A stretch of DNA of 54,738 nt from an uncultured Frankineae bacterium (GCA_902805775.1 CADCUB010000009.1:1-54738); one strand, 5' to 3'; shown: positions 1-9,297, numbered from the stretch's first letter. The notes: generated by a model from the sequence alone, not told the origin. Numbers and translations are program-made.

Positions 1-1
1 G

Positions 2-106
2 GCCGGGACACTGCCCGAGCCGGTGCTGTCGTGGGCCGGCACGGTGGGGGAGGTGCTGTCGTTCGAGCACGCCGAGGTCGCCGGTCGTGGCAGCCTGCCG
101 GCGTGA
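2..106 (+). CDS. C-terminus of an upstream protein (truncated by window edge), product unknown
   Basis: Frame from nt 2 reads AGTLPEPVLSWAGTVGEVLSFEHAEVAGRGSLPA* and its TGA overlaps the GTG of the next gene (GTGA). Confidence 0.5.
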   Translation, partial: AGTLPEPVLSWAGTVGEVLSFEHAEVAGRGSLPA

Positions 107-960
107 GCAGCCCGGACGCCGACCTCGACGAGGTCACCCCGCTGGCACTGGCCGCGCAGGCCGGTGACAGCGCGGCGCTGGAGGAGCTGTGCCGGCGGCT
201 GCAGGGGCCGGTCTACCGGCTGGCGCTGCGCTTCGCCGGCCAGCCCGCCGACGCCGAGGACCTGACGCAGGAGGTGCTGGTCCGGCTGGTCACGCACCTG
301 TCGTCGTTCGAGGGCCGGGCGCGGTTCACCACCTGGGCCTACACGGTGGCGACCCGGCAGCTGCTGCGCAGCGCCCGCCGGCCGGCCGAGGCCTCGGTCG
401 CGAGCCCGGAGGCGTTCGGGGCGTTCCTGGACGCGCACGCCGCCGACCCGGCGTTCGAGCCCCAGGCGCAGGCGCTGTACGACGAGCTGTGCGCCGACGT
501 GCGGCTGGCCTGCACCTCCGGGATGCTGCTGGCGCTGACCCGGGAGGCCCGGCTGGCGTACGTCCTCGGCGACGTCGTCGGGCTGCCCGCGCCGGACGCC
601 GCCGAGGTGCTCGGGACGACGCCGGCGGCGTTCCGGCAGCGGCTCGCCCGCGCGCGGGCGGTGATGCGGGAGCTGATGGGGCAGCGGTGCGGCCTCGTCC
701 GCGCGGAGAATCCTTGCCGCTGCGACCGGCTCGTCGGGGCCTCCGAGCAGCGCGGGCTGCTCGACCGCTCCTGCCCCGCCTTCGCCCGCCATCCCGGCGT
801 CGCCCTGCCACTGCCGGTGCACACGATCGAGGCAGCCGCCCGCGAGCTCGACCTCGGGGTCGCCGTCGGCGAGGTCTACCGCGCCGACCCGACGTTCGTG
901 CCGCCGCAGCGGCTGTGGGCGCGGCTGGAGATCGCCCTGCCGCACCTGCTGGGCGCCTGA
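103..960 (+). CDS. RNA polymerase sigma-70 (ECF-like) factor with Cys-containing C-terminal tail
   Basis: Region 2 motif (YRLALRFAGQPADAEDLTQEVLVRLVTHLSSFEGRARFTTWAYTVATRQL) and region 4-like HTH; GTG start at 103 chosen over the ORF-track start 31. Confidence 0.85.
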   Translation: MSSPDADLDEVTPLALAAQAGDSAALEELCRRLQGPVYRLALRFAGQPADAEDLTQEVLVRLVTHLSSFEGRARFTTWAYTVATRQLLRSARRPAEASVASPEAFGAFLDAHAADPAFEPQAQALYDELCADVRLACTSGMLLALTREARLAYVLGDVVGLPAPDAAEVLGTTPAAFRQRLARARAVMRELMGQRCGLVRAENPCRCDRLVGASEQRGLLDRSCPAFARHPGVALPLPVHTIEAAARELDLGVAVGEVYRADPTFVPPQRLWARLEIALPHLLGA

Positions 961-982
961 CCGCAGACGGGCGTCGACGAAC

Positions 983-1261
983 TCAGGCGGCGGTGCGACC
1001 AGGCCGCGACCCGTCCTGCTCCGGCAGGGTGGAGATGCCGGTGGCGTGGCAGATGCTGCAGGCGCCGGTGAGCGACGTCGGGAACAGCATCACGGTGAAG
1101 ACCAGCAGCGGGATCGCTGCGACGGCGGGCAGCACTCCGGTGAGCCAGAGGCCGCCGAGGACGAAGGGCAGCAGGGCGCGCACCCCCCGGTCCCAGCGGC
1201 CGACGTCGCTGGTGGTGTTGGCGTTGATGAGGGTCTGCCTGAGCGACATGTCGGTCCTCAT
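983..1261 (-). CDS. DUF2892 / YgaP-like small membrane protein
   Basis: 92 aa, RWDRGVRALLPFVLGG hydrophobic hairpin, C-terminal CSICHATGIST typical of the family. Confidence 0.7.
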   Translation of the reverse strand: MRTDMSLRQTLINANTTSDVGRWDRGVRALLPFVLGGLWLTGVLPAVAAIPLLVFTVMLFPTSLTGACSICHATGISTLPEQDGSRPGRTAA

Positions 1262-1326
1262 CTGTCAGCGCGCCAACGCGGCGGTCATGGAGGACTGGAT
1301 GGCGCAGGCCAGGCGGTGCGCCGGGA

Positions 1327-1935
1327 TCAGGGCGTCAGGCCCATCAGCAGGAGCTCGACAGCACGCCGCACGCTCAGCCGCAGCGGGACGCTGGGGGGCG
1401 GCGGGGGGGCGGCCATGAGCCCGAAGAGAAGCACGAGCAGCAGCACTGCGGCCTCGGTCGGGTCGACGTCCTGGCGGAGGCGGCCGAGCTGCTGCTCGGC
1501 GCGCAGGTAGTCCGCGAGGACCGTGGGTGGATCGGGCCGTTCGGGGTCGAGGACGGCGCTGTCGCGGGCGGCGGCCAGGTCGGGGTCGCTCAGCATGGCG
1601 AGCTCGAGGGGGAGCAGCGTCTCGCGCATCCGGGCCAGCTGCTCGAGGCAGTCGACCAGGTTGTCCCGCACGGCGCCGGCGCCGGCTCGACCGGGCAGCT
1701 GCGCCATCTGCTCGATGATGGGCGCGTGCTGCTCGAGGGCCGCGGCCAGCAGCAGGCTGGCCTTGTCGGGGAAGTGCCGGTAGAGAGTGCCCTCGGCGAC
1801 GCCGGCCGCCTGCGCCACGGCGCGGGTGGTGGTCTGCGTGTAGCCGACGTCGTGGACCAGCCGTGCAGCGGCGGCCAGCAGAGCTGCCCGGGTGCTCTGT
1901 CCTCGCTGTGTCACCGCGGCATCGTGCCTCAGCAC
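1327..1935 (-). CDS. TetR/AcrR family transcriptional regulator
   Basis: N-terminal HTH TTTRAVAQAAGVAEGTLYRHFPDKASLLLAA. Confidence 0.9.
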   Translation of the reverse strand: MLRHDAAVTQRGQSTRAALLAAAARLVHDVGYTQTTTRAVAQAAGVAEGTLYRHFPDKASLLLAAALEQHAPIIEQMAQLPGRAGAGAVRDNLVDCLEQLARMRETLLPLELAMLSDPDLAAARDSAVLDPERPDPPTVLADYLRAEQQLGRLRQDVDPTEAAVLLLVLLFGLMAAPPPPPSVPLRLSVRRAVELLLMGLTP

Positions 1936-1937
1936 GG

Positions 1938-2747
1938 TCAGTCGGTGACGTCACGCCGGGCCAGGAGCAGGGCTGACGCGACCAGCCCGAGGGAGGCGTA
2001 CCCGGCGCCGAGAGCGAGTGCCGTCGTGAAGGAGACCTCCGCCGTCCCGCCCTGGGCCAGCGCGGTGAGCGTTGCTCCGGGCATCCACCGCGCGACGTCC
2101 TCGAGTGCCGCGCCGACGACTCCCTCGACCAGCAGCACCCAGCCGGCACCGAGGGACACGGCGACCGCGGCCGATCGGCTGGCGGTGGCGACGAGCTGAC
2201 CGAGCACGCCCCACACCAGCAGGCAGGCGGACAGGCGCACCCAGACCTGGCCCAGATCCGCTGCGGTGACGGCCTCCCAGGTGCTCGTGTCGACGCCGGC
2301 GGCGCGGGCGGCGGCCGGCGCGACCGCGACGTTGAGCACCAGCGCGAGAGCGGAGGCGACGAGGGTCCACACCGACAGGGCAAGCGCCTTGCCGAGGGCC
2401 AGCCGCCACCGGCGGGGCTGTGCCGAGGCCAGCAGCCGCAGCACGCCGGTGGAGTGGTCGGTGCCGGTCAGAACGGCCCAGAAGGCCAGCGTGACCAGAC
2501 CGAGCATGTTGGCGGCCGTGGCCACCCCGGCGGTCAAGCCGTCGACGGACTGCAGTTCGGACAGGGTGGGGAAGGCGACCCCGGGACCCTGCGCAGCGGA
2601 CGTGGGGGCGTCGGCGACGACGCCGTACATGATGCTGTTGACCAGCAGCGTGAACACTGCCGTCAGACCCAGCCACCCGAGCAGCACGCCCCTGCGTCGA
2701 CTGCGGACCAGCTCGCTGCGGACCTCGCGGGTCAGCAGGCCCGTCAC
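1938..2747 (-). CDS. ABC transporter permease (ABC-2 type)
   Basis: About six hydrophobic segments; overlaps the upstream ATPase gene stop by 4 bp. Confidence 0.8.
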   Translation of the reverse strand: MTGLLTREVRSELVRSRRRGVLLGWLGLTAVFTLLVNSIMYGVVADAPTSAAQGPGVAFPTLSELQSVDGLTAGVATAANMLGLVTLAFWAVLTGTDHSTGVLRLLASAQPRRWRLALGKALALSVWTLVASALALVLNVAVAPAAARAAGVDTSTWEAVTAADLGQVWVRLSACLLVWGVLGQLVATASRSAAVAVSLGAGWVLLVEGVVGAALEDVARWMPGATLTALAQGGTAEVSFTTALALGAGYASLGLVASALLLARRDVTD

Positions 2748-3736
2748 CGCGCGCTCCGGGCCGCCGGGACCGGTGCTGCACCGGGTGCCGGCCGTTCAGC
2801 GCGGGCCAGCGCCAGCTCGCCGTCGTCCCTGCCGGTCATCTCCAGGAACACGTCCTCGAGGCTGTCGCGGCTGGTGACCAGGCTGCGCAACGTGAAGCCA
2901 GCAGCAGCGGCGGTCCGGTTGAGCTCGGCCGCTCGGTCCTCGTCGGCTTCCAGGACGTGGAGGCCGGTGGTCCCGCGCTCGACGTCGTACCCGGCGCGTC
3001 GCAGCGCCGCCGCCAGCGCGCCCTCGTCGCCGTCGTGCTCGGGCCGCAGGTCGATGCGGACCTGCCCTCGGGCGAGCAGCTCGGCGGTCGTGCCGGTGTA
3101 GACCAGGCGTCCGAAGCGCAGCACGAGCAGGCTGTCGCAGGCCGCCTCGATCTCCGAGAGCAGGTGCGAGGAGACCAGCACCGTGCGCCCCTGCGCGCCG
3201 AGTCGCCGGAGCAGCGCCCGGATCTCCACGATGCCCGCCGGGTCCAGGCCGTTGGTGGGTTCGTCGAGCACGAGCAGCTCCGGGTCCGGGAGAAGCGCGG
3301 CGGCGATCCCCAGCCGCTGCTTCATGCCGAGGGAGAACCGGCGTACTGGCTCCCGCTCGCGACCGGTCAGCCCGACGACCTCCAGCACCTCGGACACCCG
3401 GGAGGCCTGCAGCCCACGCAGGCGCGCCAGCGACAGCAGGTTGGCCCGGGCCGACAGCACCGGGATGAAGGCTGGGCTCTCGACCAGCGCGCCGACGCGG
3501 GCGGCGTAGCGCGAAGGGTCGGCGATGTCCTGCCCGAGCACCTGCGCCTCGCCCGACGTCGGCGCGACCAGTCCGAGCAGCATCCGCAGCAGCGTGGACT
3601 TGCCCGAGCCGTTCGGTCCCACCAGCCCGACGACGCCGCCGCGAGGCACCGCGAGGCTGAGGCGGTCGACCGCGAGGCGATCGCCGTAGCGACGTGTCAG
3701 GGCGTGGGTGGCGAGGGCTGTCATCAGGACCTCCAT
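2744..3736 (-). CDS. ABC transporter ATP-binding protein
   Basis: Walker A GPNGSGKST, signature RRFSLGMKQRLGIA, Walker B LLVLDEPTNGLDP. Confidence 0.95.
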   Translation of the reverse strand: MEVLMTALATHALTRRYGDRLAVDRLSLAVPRGGVVGLVGPNGSGKSTLLRMLLGLVAPTSGEAQVLGQDIADPSRYAARVGALVESPAFIPVLSARANLLSLARLRGLQASRVSEVLEVVGLTGREREPVRRFSLGMKQRLGIAAALLPDPELLVLDEPTNGLDPAGIVEIRALLRRLGAQGRTVLVSSHLLSEIEAACDSLLVLRFGRLVYTGTTAELLARGQVRIDLRPEHDGDEGALAAALRRAGYDVERGTTGLHVLEADEDRAAELNRTAAAAGFTLRSLVTSRDSLEDVFLEMTGRDDGELALARAERPAPGAAPVPAARSAR

Positions 3737-3738
3737 AG

Positions 3739-3757
3739 ATGTGAGCGCTCACTCACA
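3739..3757. promoter_or_regulatory. Putative TetR operator upstream of the ABC transporter/TetR operon
   Basis: GTGAGCGCTCAC perfect palindrome (3741-3752), immediately upstream of the ATPase start; minus strand reads TGTGAGTGAGCGCTCACA. Confidence 0.6.
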
Positions 3758-3902
3758 TTGGGCCGCCGGGCCTCCTCCTGTCAAGCCCTGCTCCGCCGGG
3801 GTGAGGTGGGTGCGGCGACGGCACCCACAGGTCTCGGTGGTCCGAGGTCGTGCAGGCGCGCACCGTGACGTACGTGACCGGGCGCGCTCCGAGCGGACGG
3901 AG

Positions 3903-4562
3903 TCATGAGCCGTCTGCGTCACGGCTCGAGCCCGTGGGTGGGACTCGGCGCTCGAGCCCCTCGAGGATCAGCTCGAGGCCGAAGCCGAAGTCGGCGGGCT
4001 GCTCGACCAGCCGCAGTGCTGTGTCGAGGTGCGGCGGTTCGGTCTCGGGGTCACCGAGGTGGTGCAGGGCGGCTCGCCGCAGCTCGTCCCGACCCTCGGC
4101 CGGGTCGGGCAGCGACGCCTCGGTCACCGCGAAGCCGATGACGTAGGCGAAGACCGTCGCCAGGCCGCCGGCGGCGACGTCGAGCGGGACGCCCTGGCCG
4201 GTCATGAGCACGACGGCCTGCTGCGTGAGGGCGAGCGCGGCGGGCGTGACCGGCGCACCGGCCAGGACGGCCGCCAGCGACGGTCGGGCGGCGAGCGAGT
4301 CGCGGAGCTGCCAGGCGAAGCGCTCCAGCTGACCCCGCCAGGGCCGGTCGGGGTCGAACCGGTCGAGGTCGGCCAGCACGGCGTCGCACAGGGCGCCGAG
4401 CAGGGCCTCCTTGTCGCGGACGTGCCGGTAGACGGCCATCGGGTCGGCACCCAGGGCGCGGGCCAGCGCACGCATGGTCAGCGCGTCCACCCCGTGCCGG
4501 TCCACGAGGTCGAGAGCGGTCGACACGATGAGGGAGGAGCTCAGACGAGCGGTGCGGGCCAT
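3903..4562 (-). CDS. TetR/AcrR family regulator (TetR-C like)
   Basis: LDLVDRHGVDALTMRALARALGADPMAVYRHVRDKEALLGAL. Confidence 0.9.
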   Translation of the reverse strand: MARTARLSSSLIVSTALDLVDRHGVDALTMRALARALGADPMAVYRHVRDKEALLGALCDAVLADLDRFDPDRPWRGQLERFAWQLRDSLAARPSLAAVLAGAPVTPAALALTQQAVVLMTGQGVPLDVAAGGLATVFAYVIGFAVTEASLPDPAEGRDELRRAALHHLGDPETEPPHLDTALRLVEQPADFGFGLELILEGLERRVPPTGSSRDADGS

Positions 4563-4573
4563 GTCAGCCGTGA

Positions 4574-4588
4574 GTCTACAACGTAGAC
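4574..4588. promoter_or_regulatory. Operator palindrome O1 GTCTAC-AAC-GTAGAC
   Basis: Perfect 6-bp inverted arms in the divergent TetR/MFS intergenic region. Confidence 0.75.
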
Positions 4589-4605
4589 GTGCGGTGCTAT
4601 CGTTG

Positions 4606-4620
4606 GTCTACACCGTAGAC
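4606..4620. promoter_or_regulatory. Operator palindrome O2 GTCTAC-ACC-GTAGAC
   Basis: Same half-sites as O1, centre-to-centre 32 bp. Confidence 0.75.
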
Positions 4621-4642
4621 AACTTCTCCCGAGGAGCTCGGC

Positions 4643-6226
4643 ATGACGCCCGACCCGCGCCGCTGGCTCGTCCTGATCGTCCTGGCGTCGAGCCTGCTGC
4701 TCATCGCGATGGATGCCACGCTGCTGAACGTCGCGCTCCCGACGCTCGCCGCCGACCTCGCGCCCAGCTCGGCCGAGCTGCTGTGGATCGTCGACGCGTA
4801 CGGGCTCGTCCTCGCCGGCCTGCTCGTCGCCATGGCCGGTCTCGGCGACCGGATCGGCCGCCGTCGGCTCCTGAGCGCCGGGCTGGTCGTGTTCGCCGGT
4901 GCCTCGCTGCTGGCGGCGCTCGCAGCGTCCCCCGCTCAGCTGATCGCCGCGCGCGTCCTGCTCGGCGTCGGCGGTGCGATGATCATGCCGTCGACCCTGT
5001 CCGTCCTGCGCTCGGTGTTCCTCGACGAGCGCGAGCGGACGGTCGCGATCGGCGTGTGGACCGCCGTCGCTGCCGGCGGGTTCGCCCTCGGGCCGATCGT
5101 CGGGGGGACCCTGCTCGAGGTCGCCGACTGGCCGTGGCTGTTCGCCGTGCAGATCCCGGTCCTGGCCGTCGCCTTCGTCGCCGTCCGCCTGGTCGTCCCG
5201 GAGTCGCGCGACCCCCGACCAGGACCGTGGGACGGCCCCGGCGTGCTGCTGTCCGTCGCCGGCATGCTGGCCCTCGTCTGGGGCGTCAAGGAGCTGGGCA
5301 AGGACGGCCTGACGACGACCGGACTCGCGGCGATGGCCGGCGGTCTGGCGCTGCTCGCCGCCTTCGTCGTCCGTCAGGCACGCTCCCGCACGCCGCTCGT
5401 CGACGTCCGGCTGTTCCTTCACCGGCGCTTCGCGACCGCCTCCGCCGCCGTGCTGTTCACCTTCTTCGCCCTGGGTGCGCTGCTCCTGCTGCTCACCCAG
5501 TTCCTCCAGCTGGTGCAAGGGCACTCGCCGCTCGAGGCAGGTCTGCGGCTCCTGCCGCTCGCGATCGCCGCCGCGGTCGGCGCCCCGCTCACCGACGTGC
5601 TCGTGCGCCGAGCCGGGATGCGGGCCGCAGTCGGTGGGGCCTTCGCGCTGATCGCGGGCGCGCTCGGCGCGCTCGCCACGCTCGACGCCGACACGTCGTA
5701 CGCCTTCGTCGGCGTCGCGTTCGTCGCCATCGGGCTCGGGGCCGGGGTCGCCGCCACTGCAGGCTCGGCGGCCATCATGGGCTCCGCGCCGCCCGAACGA
5801 GCCGGTGGGGCCGCCGCGGTGCAGGAGACCGCCTTCGAGCTCGGTGGCGCACTCGGGGTCGCCGTGCTCGGGTCGGTGATGGCTGCCCTCTACCGCGAGG
5901 CGATCGGTGTGCTGCCAGCGCTGCCCGACGACGCGGCAGCCGTGGCGCGGGACGGCCTGACCGGGGCAGCACAGGTCGCCGCCGACCTCGGTGAGCCCGG
6001 CGGCCAGGCGCTCATGGCGACGGCGAGCGCGGCCTTCGTCGAAGGCCTCGGCACCACCGTCCTGATCGGAGCCGCGGTCATGGCGCTGGTGGCACTCACC
6101 GCACTCGCCACGATGCCGGGGCGGACGCCGCAGGGCGCCGCCTCCGTCCGCAGCGACGCCGACGTCGACGGCCCGCCGGACGCCGGAGAGCGTCTCGGGA
6201 GCGGGTCACGGGGTTCCCACCGCTGA
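4643..6226 (+). CDS. MFS transporter, DHA2 (EmrB/QacA) family
   Basis: MDATLLNVALPTLAADL, GLGDRIGRRRLL, GGAMIMPSTLSVL motifs; many TM segments. Confidence 0.93.
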   Translation: MTPDPRRWLVLIVLASSLLLIAMDATLLNVALPTLAADLAPSSAELLWIVDAYGLVLAGLLVAMAGLGDRIGRRRLLSAGLVVFAGASLLAALAASPAQLIAARVLLGVGGAMIMPSTLSVLRSVFLDERERTVAIGVWTAVAAGGFALGPIVGGTLLEVADWPWLFAVQIPVLAVAFVAVRLVVPESRDPRPGPWDGPGVLLSVAGMLALVWGVKELGKDGLTTTGLAAMAGGLALLAAFVVRQARSRTPLVDVRLFLHRRFATASAAVLFTFFALGALLLLLTQFLQLVQGHSPLEAGLRLLPLAIAAAVGAPLTDVLVRRAGMRAAVGGAFALIAGALGALATLDADTSYAFVGVAFVAIGLGAGVAATAGSAAIMGSAPPERAGGAAAVQETAFELGGALGVAVLGSVMAALYREAIGVLPALPDDAAAVARDGLTGAAQVAADLGEPGGQALMATASAAFVEGLGTTVLIGAAVMALVALTALATMPGRTPQGAASVRSDADVDGPPDAGERLGSGSRGSHR

Positions 6227-6284
6227 CCAGCTGCCACCGTCCGCCCGGGTCGTCGCGACGTCCCGTCGTCGGGTGGTGGCGTCC

Positions 6285-6863
6285 TCAGCGGCTGGTGCTG
6301 TGCGCGGCGAGGAAGTCCGCGACCAGGCGGCGGGCGAAGGCCGGGTCGACGGGCTGGTCGAGGATGACGCGCTGGAACAGCAGGGGACCGACCAGCTGCG
6401 ACACGCCCTCGTCCAGGTCGACGGGCCGGATCCTGTTGTCCTGCACCGCCTGCCGCAGCACGGCACGCACCGGCTCGCGCTGCGCTGCCACGAAGCCGGC
6501 GTGGAAGGGCGCGAGCTCGGGGTCGCGTGCTGCGCCGGCGAGCAGTGACGGGACCAGTGCGGCGAACTCCTCGGTCGCGATCTGCTCGGCGAGCGGGCAC
6601 AGGAGCGCTTCCAGCTGCTGCGAGAGGTCCCCGGTCAGGACCGGCGCCGGGATCGGTGGCATGAGCTCGGCGAAGGCGGCAGCCACCATCTCGGTCCGCG
6701 TCGGCCAGTGCCGGTAGATCGTCGACCGCGCTACACCGGAGCGCTGCACCACCGCCTCGACCGTGAGCGCGGAGGTCCCGCCCTCGAGCAGCAGCTCGAC
6801 GCCGGCCCGGACGACGGCCTCCCGGGTGCGCTGCGTGCGCGGGCTCTCGCGCTGGATCGGCAC
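6285..6863 (-). CDS. TetR/AcrR family regulator
   Basis: GTSALTVEAVVQRSGVARSTIYRHWPTRTEMVAAA; divergent from an MFS gene. Confidence 0.9.
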   Translation of the reverse strand: MPIQRESPRTQRTREAVVRAGVELLLEGGTSALTVEAVVQRSGVARSTIYRHWPTRTEMVAAAFAELMPPIPAPVLTGDLSQQLEALLCPLAEQIATEEFAALVPSLLAGAARDPELAPFHAGFVAAQREPVRAVLRQAVQDNRIRPVDLDEGVSQLVGPLLFQRVILDQPVDPAFARRLVADFLAAHSTSR

Positions 6864-6873
6864 CGCACCTCCC

Positions 6874-6901
6874 TTGACAGGACGAGACAGTACCGTACTG
6901 T
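6874..6901 (+). promoter_or_regulatory. Putative promoter (TTGACA...TACTGT, 16-bp spacer) overlapped by palindrome ACAGTACcGTACTGT
   Basis: TTGACA 6874-6879; palindrome 6887-6901 covers the -10. Confidence 0.5.
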
Positions 6902-6908
6902 TCTACTA

Positions 6909-6928
6909 ACGAGACAGAACAGTCTCGT
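6909..6928. promoter_or_regulatory. Second operator-like palindrome ACGAGAC-AGAACA-GTCTCGT
   Basis: Perfect 7-bp arms between the divergent TetR and MFS genes. Confidence 0.6.
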
Positions 6929-6949
6929 CCTACTGCAAGGGAGACTGCG

Positions 6950-8533
6950 ATGGACGACCAGGCTGGCCACCCGCGGCGCTGGTGGATCCTGTCCGTACTG
7001 GTGTTGAGCCTGGTCGTCGTCGGCTTGGACACGCTGATCCTCAACGTCGCGCTGCCGACGCTGCAGCGCGACCTCGGAGCGACGGGTTCGGACCTGCAGT
7101 GGACGGTCGACTCGTACGCCCTGGCGTTCGGCGGGCTCCTGCTGCTCGCCGGCGGGCTCGGGGACCGCTTCGGCCGCCGGCTCATGCTCACTCTCGGCCT
7201 GGTCGCGTTCGGCGCCACGTCGGTGGTGGCCGCGCTGTCGACGTCCATCGACGCCCTCATCGCCGCCCGCGTCGGCATGGGCGTCGGAGCGGCGCTGATC
7301 ATGCCGGCGACCCTGTCGATCATCAAGATCGTCTTCGCGCCGGCCGAGCAGGGCCGGGCGATCGCGATCTGGGCCGGCGGCGCCTCGGTCGGCATCCCGC
7401 TCGGGCCGGTCGTCGGGGGGGTGCTCCTCGAGCACTACTCGTGGGCGTCGGTCTTCTGGATCAACGTGCCGGTCGTCCTGGTCGCCCTCGTCGCCGGCCT
7501 GCTGCTGATCCCCGAGTCGCGCGACGGCTCCGGAGCCCGGCTGGACCTGCCCGGCGCAGCCCTGAGCACCGCCGGACTGGCCACCCTGGTGTACGCGATC
7601 ATCGAGGCGCCCGTCCACGGCTGGACCTCAGCGACGACGCTGGGCTCGATCGCCGCGTCGGCCGTGCTGCTGGGCTGCTTCTGGGTCTGGCAGCAGCGCA
7701 CGGCCAGCCCGCTGCTGCCGCCCAGCCTGGTCCGCGACCGGCGCGTCGGCGGCAGCGTCGTCGTCATCGCCGTCCTGGCGTTCGCGCTCTACGGCGTGCT
7801 GTTCAGCCTCACCCAGTACCTGCAGTTCGTCCTGCGGTACGAGCCGCTCGAGGCCGGCCTGCGCCTGCTCCCGATCATCGCGATCGTCGCCGCTGCACCG
7901 CTGGGTGTGGTGCTGGTGCGGCGCGCCGGCTTCCACCGCACCGCCGCCCTCGGGATCGCCGCCGTCGCGATCGCCGCCGGCCTGGTCGCCTCCCTCGACG
8001 TCGACACCCCAGGGCAGGCGCTGCTCGCGGTCGCCGCCATCGGCGTCGGCCTCGGCTTCGCCCTGCCGCCGGCCAGCGACGCCATCCTGGCCGCGACCCC
8101 GCCCGACAAGGCCGGCGTCGGCTCGGCCCTCACGGACGCCGCACTGCAGGTCGGCGGCTCGCTCGGTGTCGCCGTGCTGGGCAGCGTGCTCGTCGACGAG
8201 TACCGCGACGCCGTCGCCCCGTCCCTCACCGCGCTGCCCGAGCCCGCCGCCGCCGCGGTCACCGACAGCGTCGCCGCCGCCCAGCCGGTGGCCCAGCAGC
8301 TCCCGACCGAGGCCGGCGAGTCGTTGCTCGCGGCCGTCGCACAGGCGTTCGTCGACGGGCAGCAGGCCGCCATGACCGTCGCGGTCGGCGTCGCGGTCCT
8401 CGGCATCGTCATCGCCCGGACAGTGCTCCCGCGGCGCGTGCAGCCGGCTCCGTCGGACGGCGCGACCGGCGGCGGCACTCCCCGGCCTGCCGCCCTGTCC
8501 GGCGCGCCAGGGACCACGACGACCTCGGCCTGA
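6950..8533 (+). CDS. MFS transporter, DHA2 family
   Basis: LDTLILNVALPTLQRDLGATGSDLQWTVDSYALAFGGLLLLAGGLGDRFGRR; paralogous to the 4643-6226 product. Confidence 0.93.
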   Translation: MDDQAGHPRRWWILSVLVLSLVVVGLDTLILNVALPTLQRDLGATGSDLQWTVDSYALAFGGLLLLAGGLGDRFGRRLMLTLGLVAFGATSVVAALSTSIDALIAARVGMGVGAALIMPATLSIIKIVFAPAEQGRAIAIWAGGASVGIPLGPVVGGVLLEHYSWASVFWINVPVVLVALVAGLLLIPESRDGSGARLDLPGAALSTAGLATLVYAIIEAPVHGWTSATTLGSIAASAVLLGCFWVWQQRTASPLLPPSLVRDRRVGGSVVVIAVLAFALYGVLFSLTQYLQFVLRYEPLEAGLRLLPIIAIVAAAPLGVVLVRRAGFHRTAALGIAAVAIAAGLVASLDVDTPGQALLAVAAIGVGLGFALPPASDAILAATPPDKAGVGSALTDAALQVGGSLGVAVLGSVLVDEYRDAVAPSLTALPEPAAAAVTDSVAAAQPVAQQLPTEAGESLLAAVAQAFVDGQQAAMTVAVGVAVLGIVIARTVLPRRVQPAPSDGATGGGTPRPAALSGAPGTTTTSA

Positions 8534-8613
8534 CGCCGTCAGGACCAGGCGCACCACCGGCCGTGCGGCCGCCGCACGCGCCGTCATCCGTCACGACCAG
8601 CCGGAGGACCGCC

Positions 8614-9297
8614 ATGACACGCACCAGCACGACCGGGCCGACGACGCGCATCCAGCTCGACGCCCCGTCCCTGACCACCATCACCTTCCTGCACGTCGAC
8701 CCGTCCGAGCAGGACTCGGCGGTCGACCTCGCCGCCGACGCAGCGACACGCATGACCCGGGCCGCCGGACCCGGAGTGCTCAACGTGCTCCGGTCGCTCG
8801 ACGGCAGCCGCATCTGCCTCTACGGGCAGTGGGACGACGTGGCAGCGCTGCGCGCCGCCGACGCAGCCCCCGGCGTCCCCGAGCTGCACGACCGGGCCCG
8901 CGCGCTCGCCGACAACGACGTCCGACCACGCCTGTTCACCGTCGTCTACGCCGACGACCGCAGCCCAGGCGGCGTCAGCGTCATCAGCCCGTCCTACGCC
9001 GGCGCGATCTTCATCAACGAGATCACCACCCAGCCGGCCACCCAGGCCCGCCTGCTCGAGCTCGTCATCGCCAACAACGAACGGCAGTCCCTGAGCACCC
9101 CCGGCTACCGGTCGGCGAACTTCCACCGGAGCACCGACGGCGAGCGCGCCGTCAACTACTCGCTCTGGGACAGCCCGGAGGACTGCATCGACGCGATCAG
9201 CCGGATGGCCGACATGGACGAGAACCTCGAGGAGACCGTCGAGATCGCCGAGCCCGACTTCCGCTTCTACGCCCTCGCCCACGCCGTCAGCAGCTGA
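8614..9297 (+). CDS. Tandem antibiotic biosynthesis monooxygenase (ABM)-like domain protein
   Basis: Two repeats of ABM-like ferredoxin fold sequence (ITFLHVDPSEQDSAVDLAADAAT... and FINEITTQPATQARLLELVIANN...). Confidence 0.65.
   Translation: MTRTSTTGPTTRIQLDAPSLTTITFLHVDPSEQDSAVDLAADAATRMTRAAGPGVLNVLRSLDGSRICLYGQWDDVAALRAADAAPGVPELHDRARALADNDVRPRLFTVVYADDRSPGGVSVISPSYAGAIFINEITTQPATQARLLELVIANNERQSLSTPGYRSANFHRSTDGERAVNYSLWDSPEDCIDAISRMADMDENLEETVEIAEPDFRFYALAHAVSS

Noticed and set aside
189-1418. 409-aa Ala/Arg/Gly-rich ORF and other long overlapping ORFs (for example 10352-12580 minus, 13152-15467 minus, 18941-21862 minus)
   Set aside because: High-GC artefact frames lacking domain motifs and lying opposite or out of frame to well-supported genes; only the embedded true CDS parts were kept.
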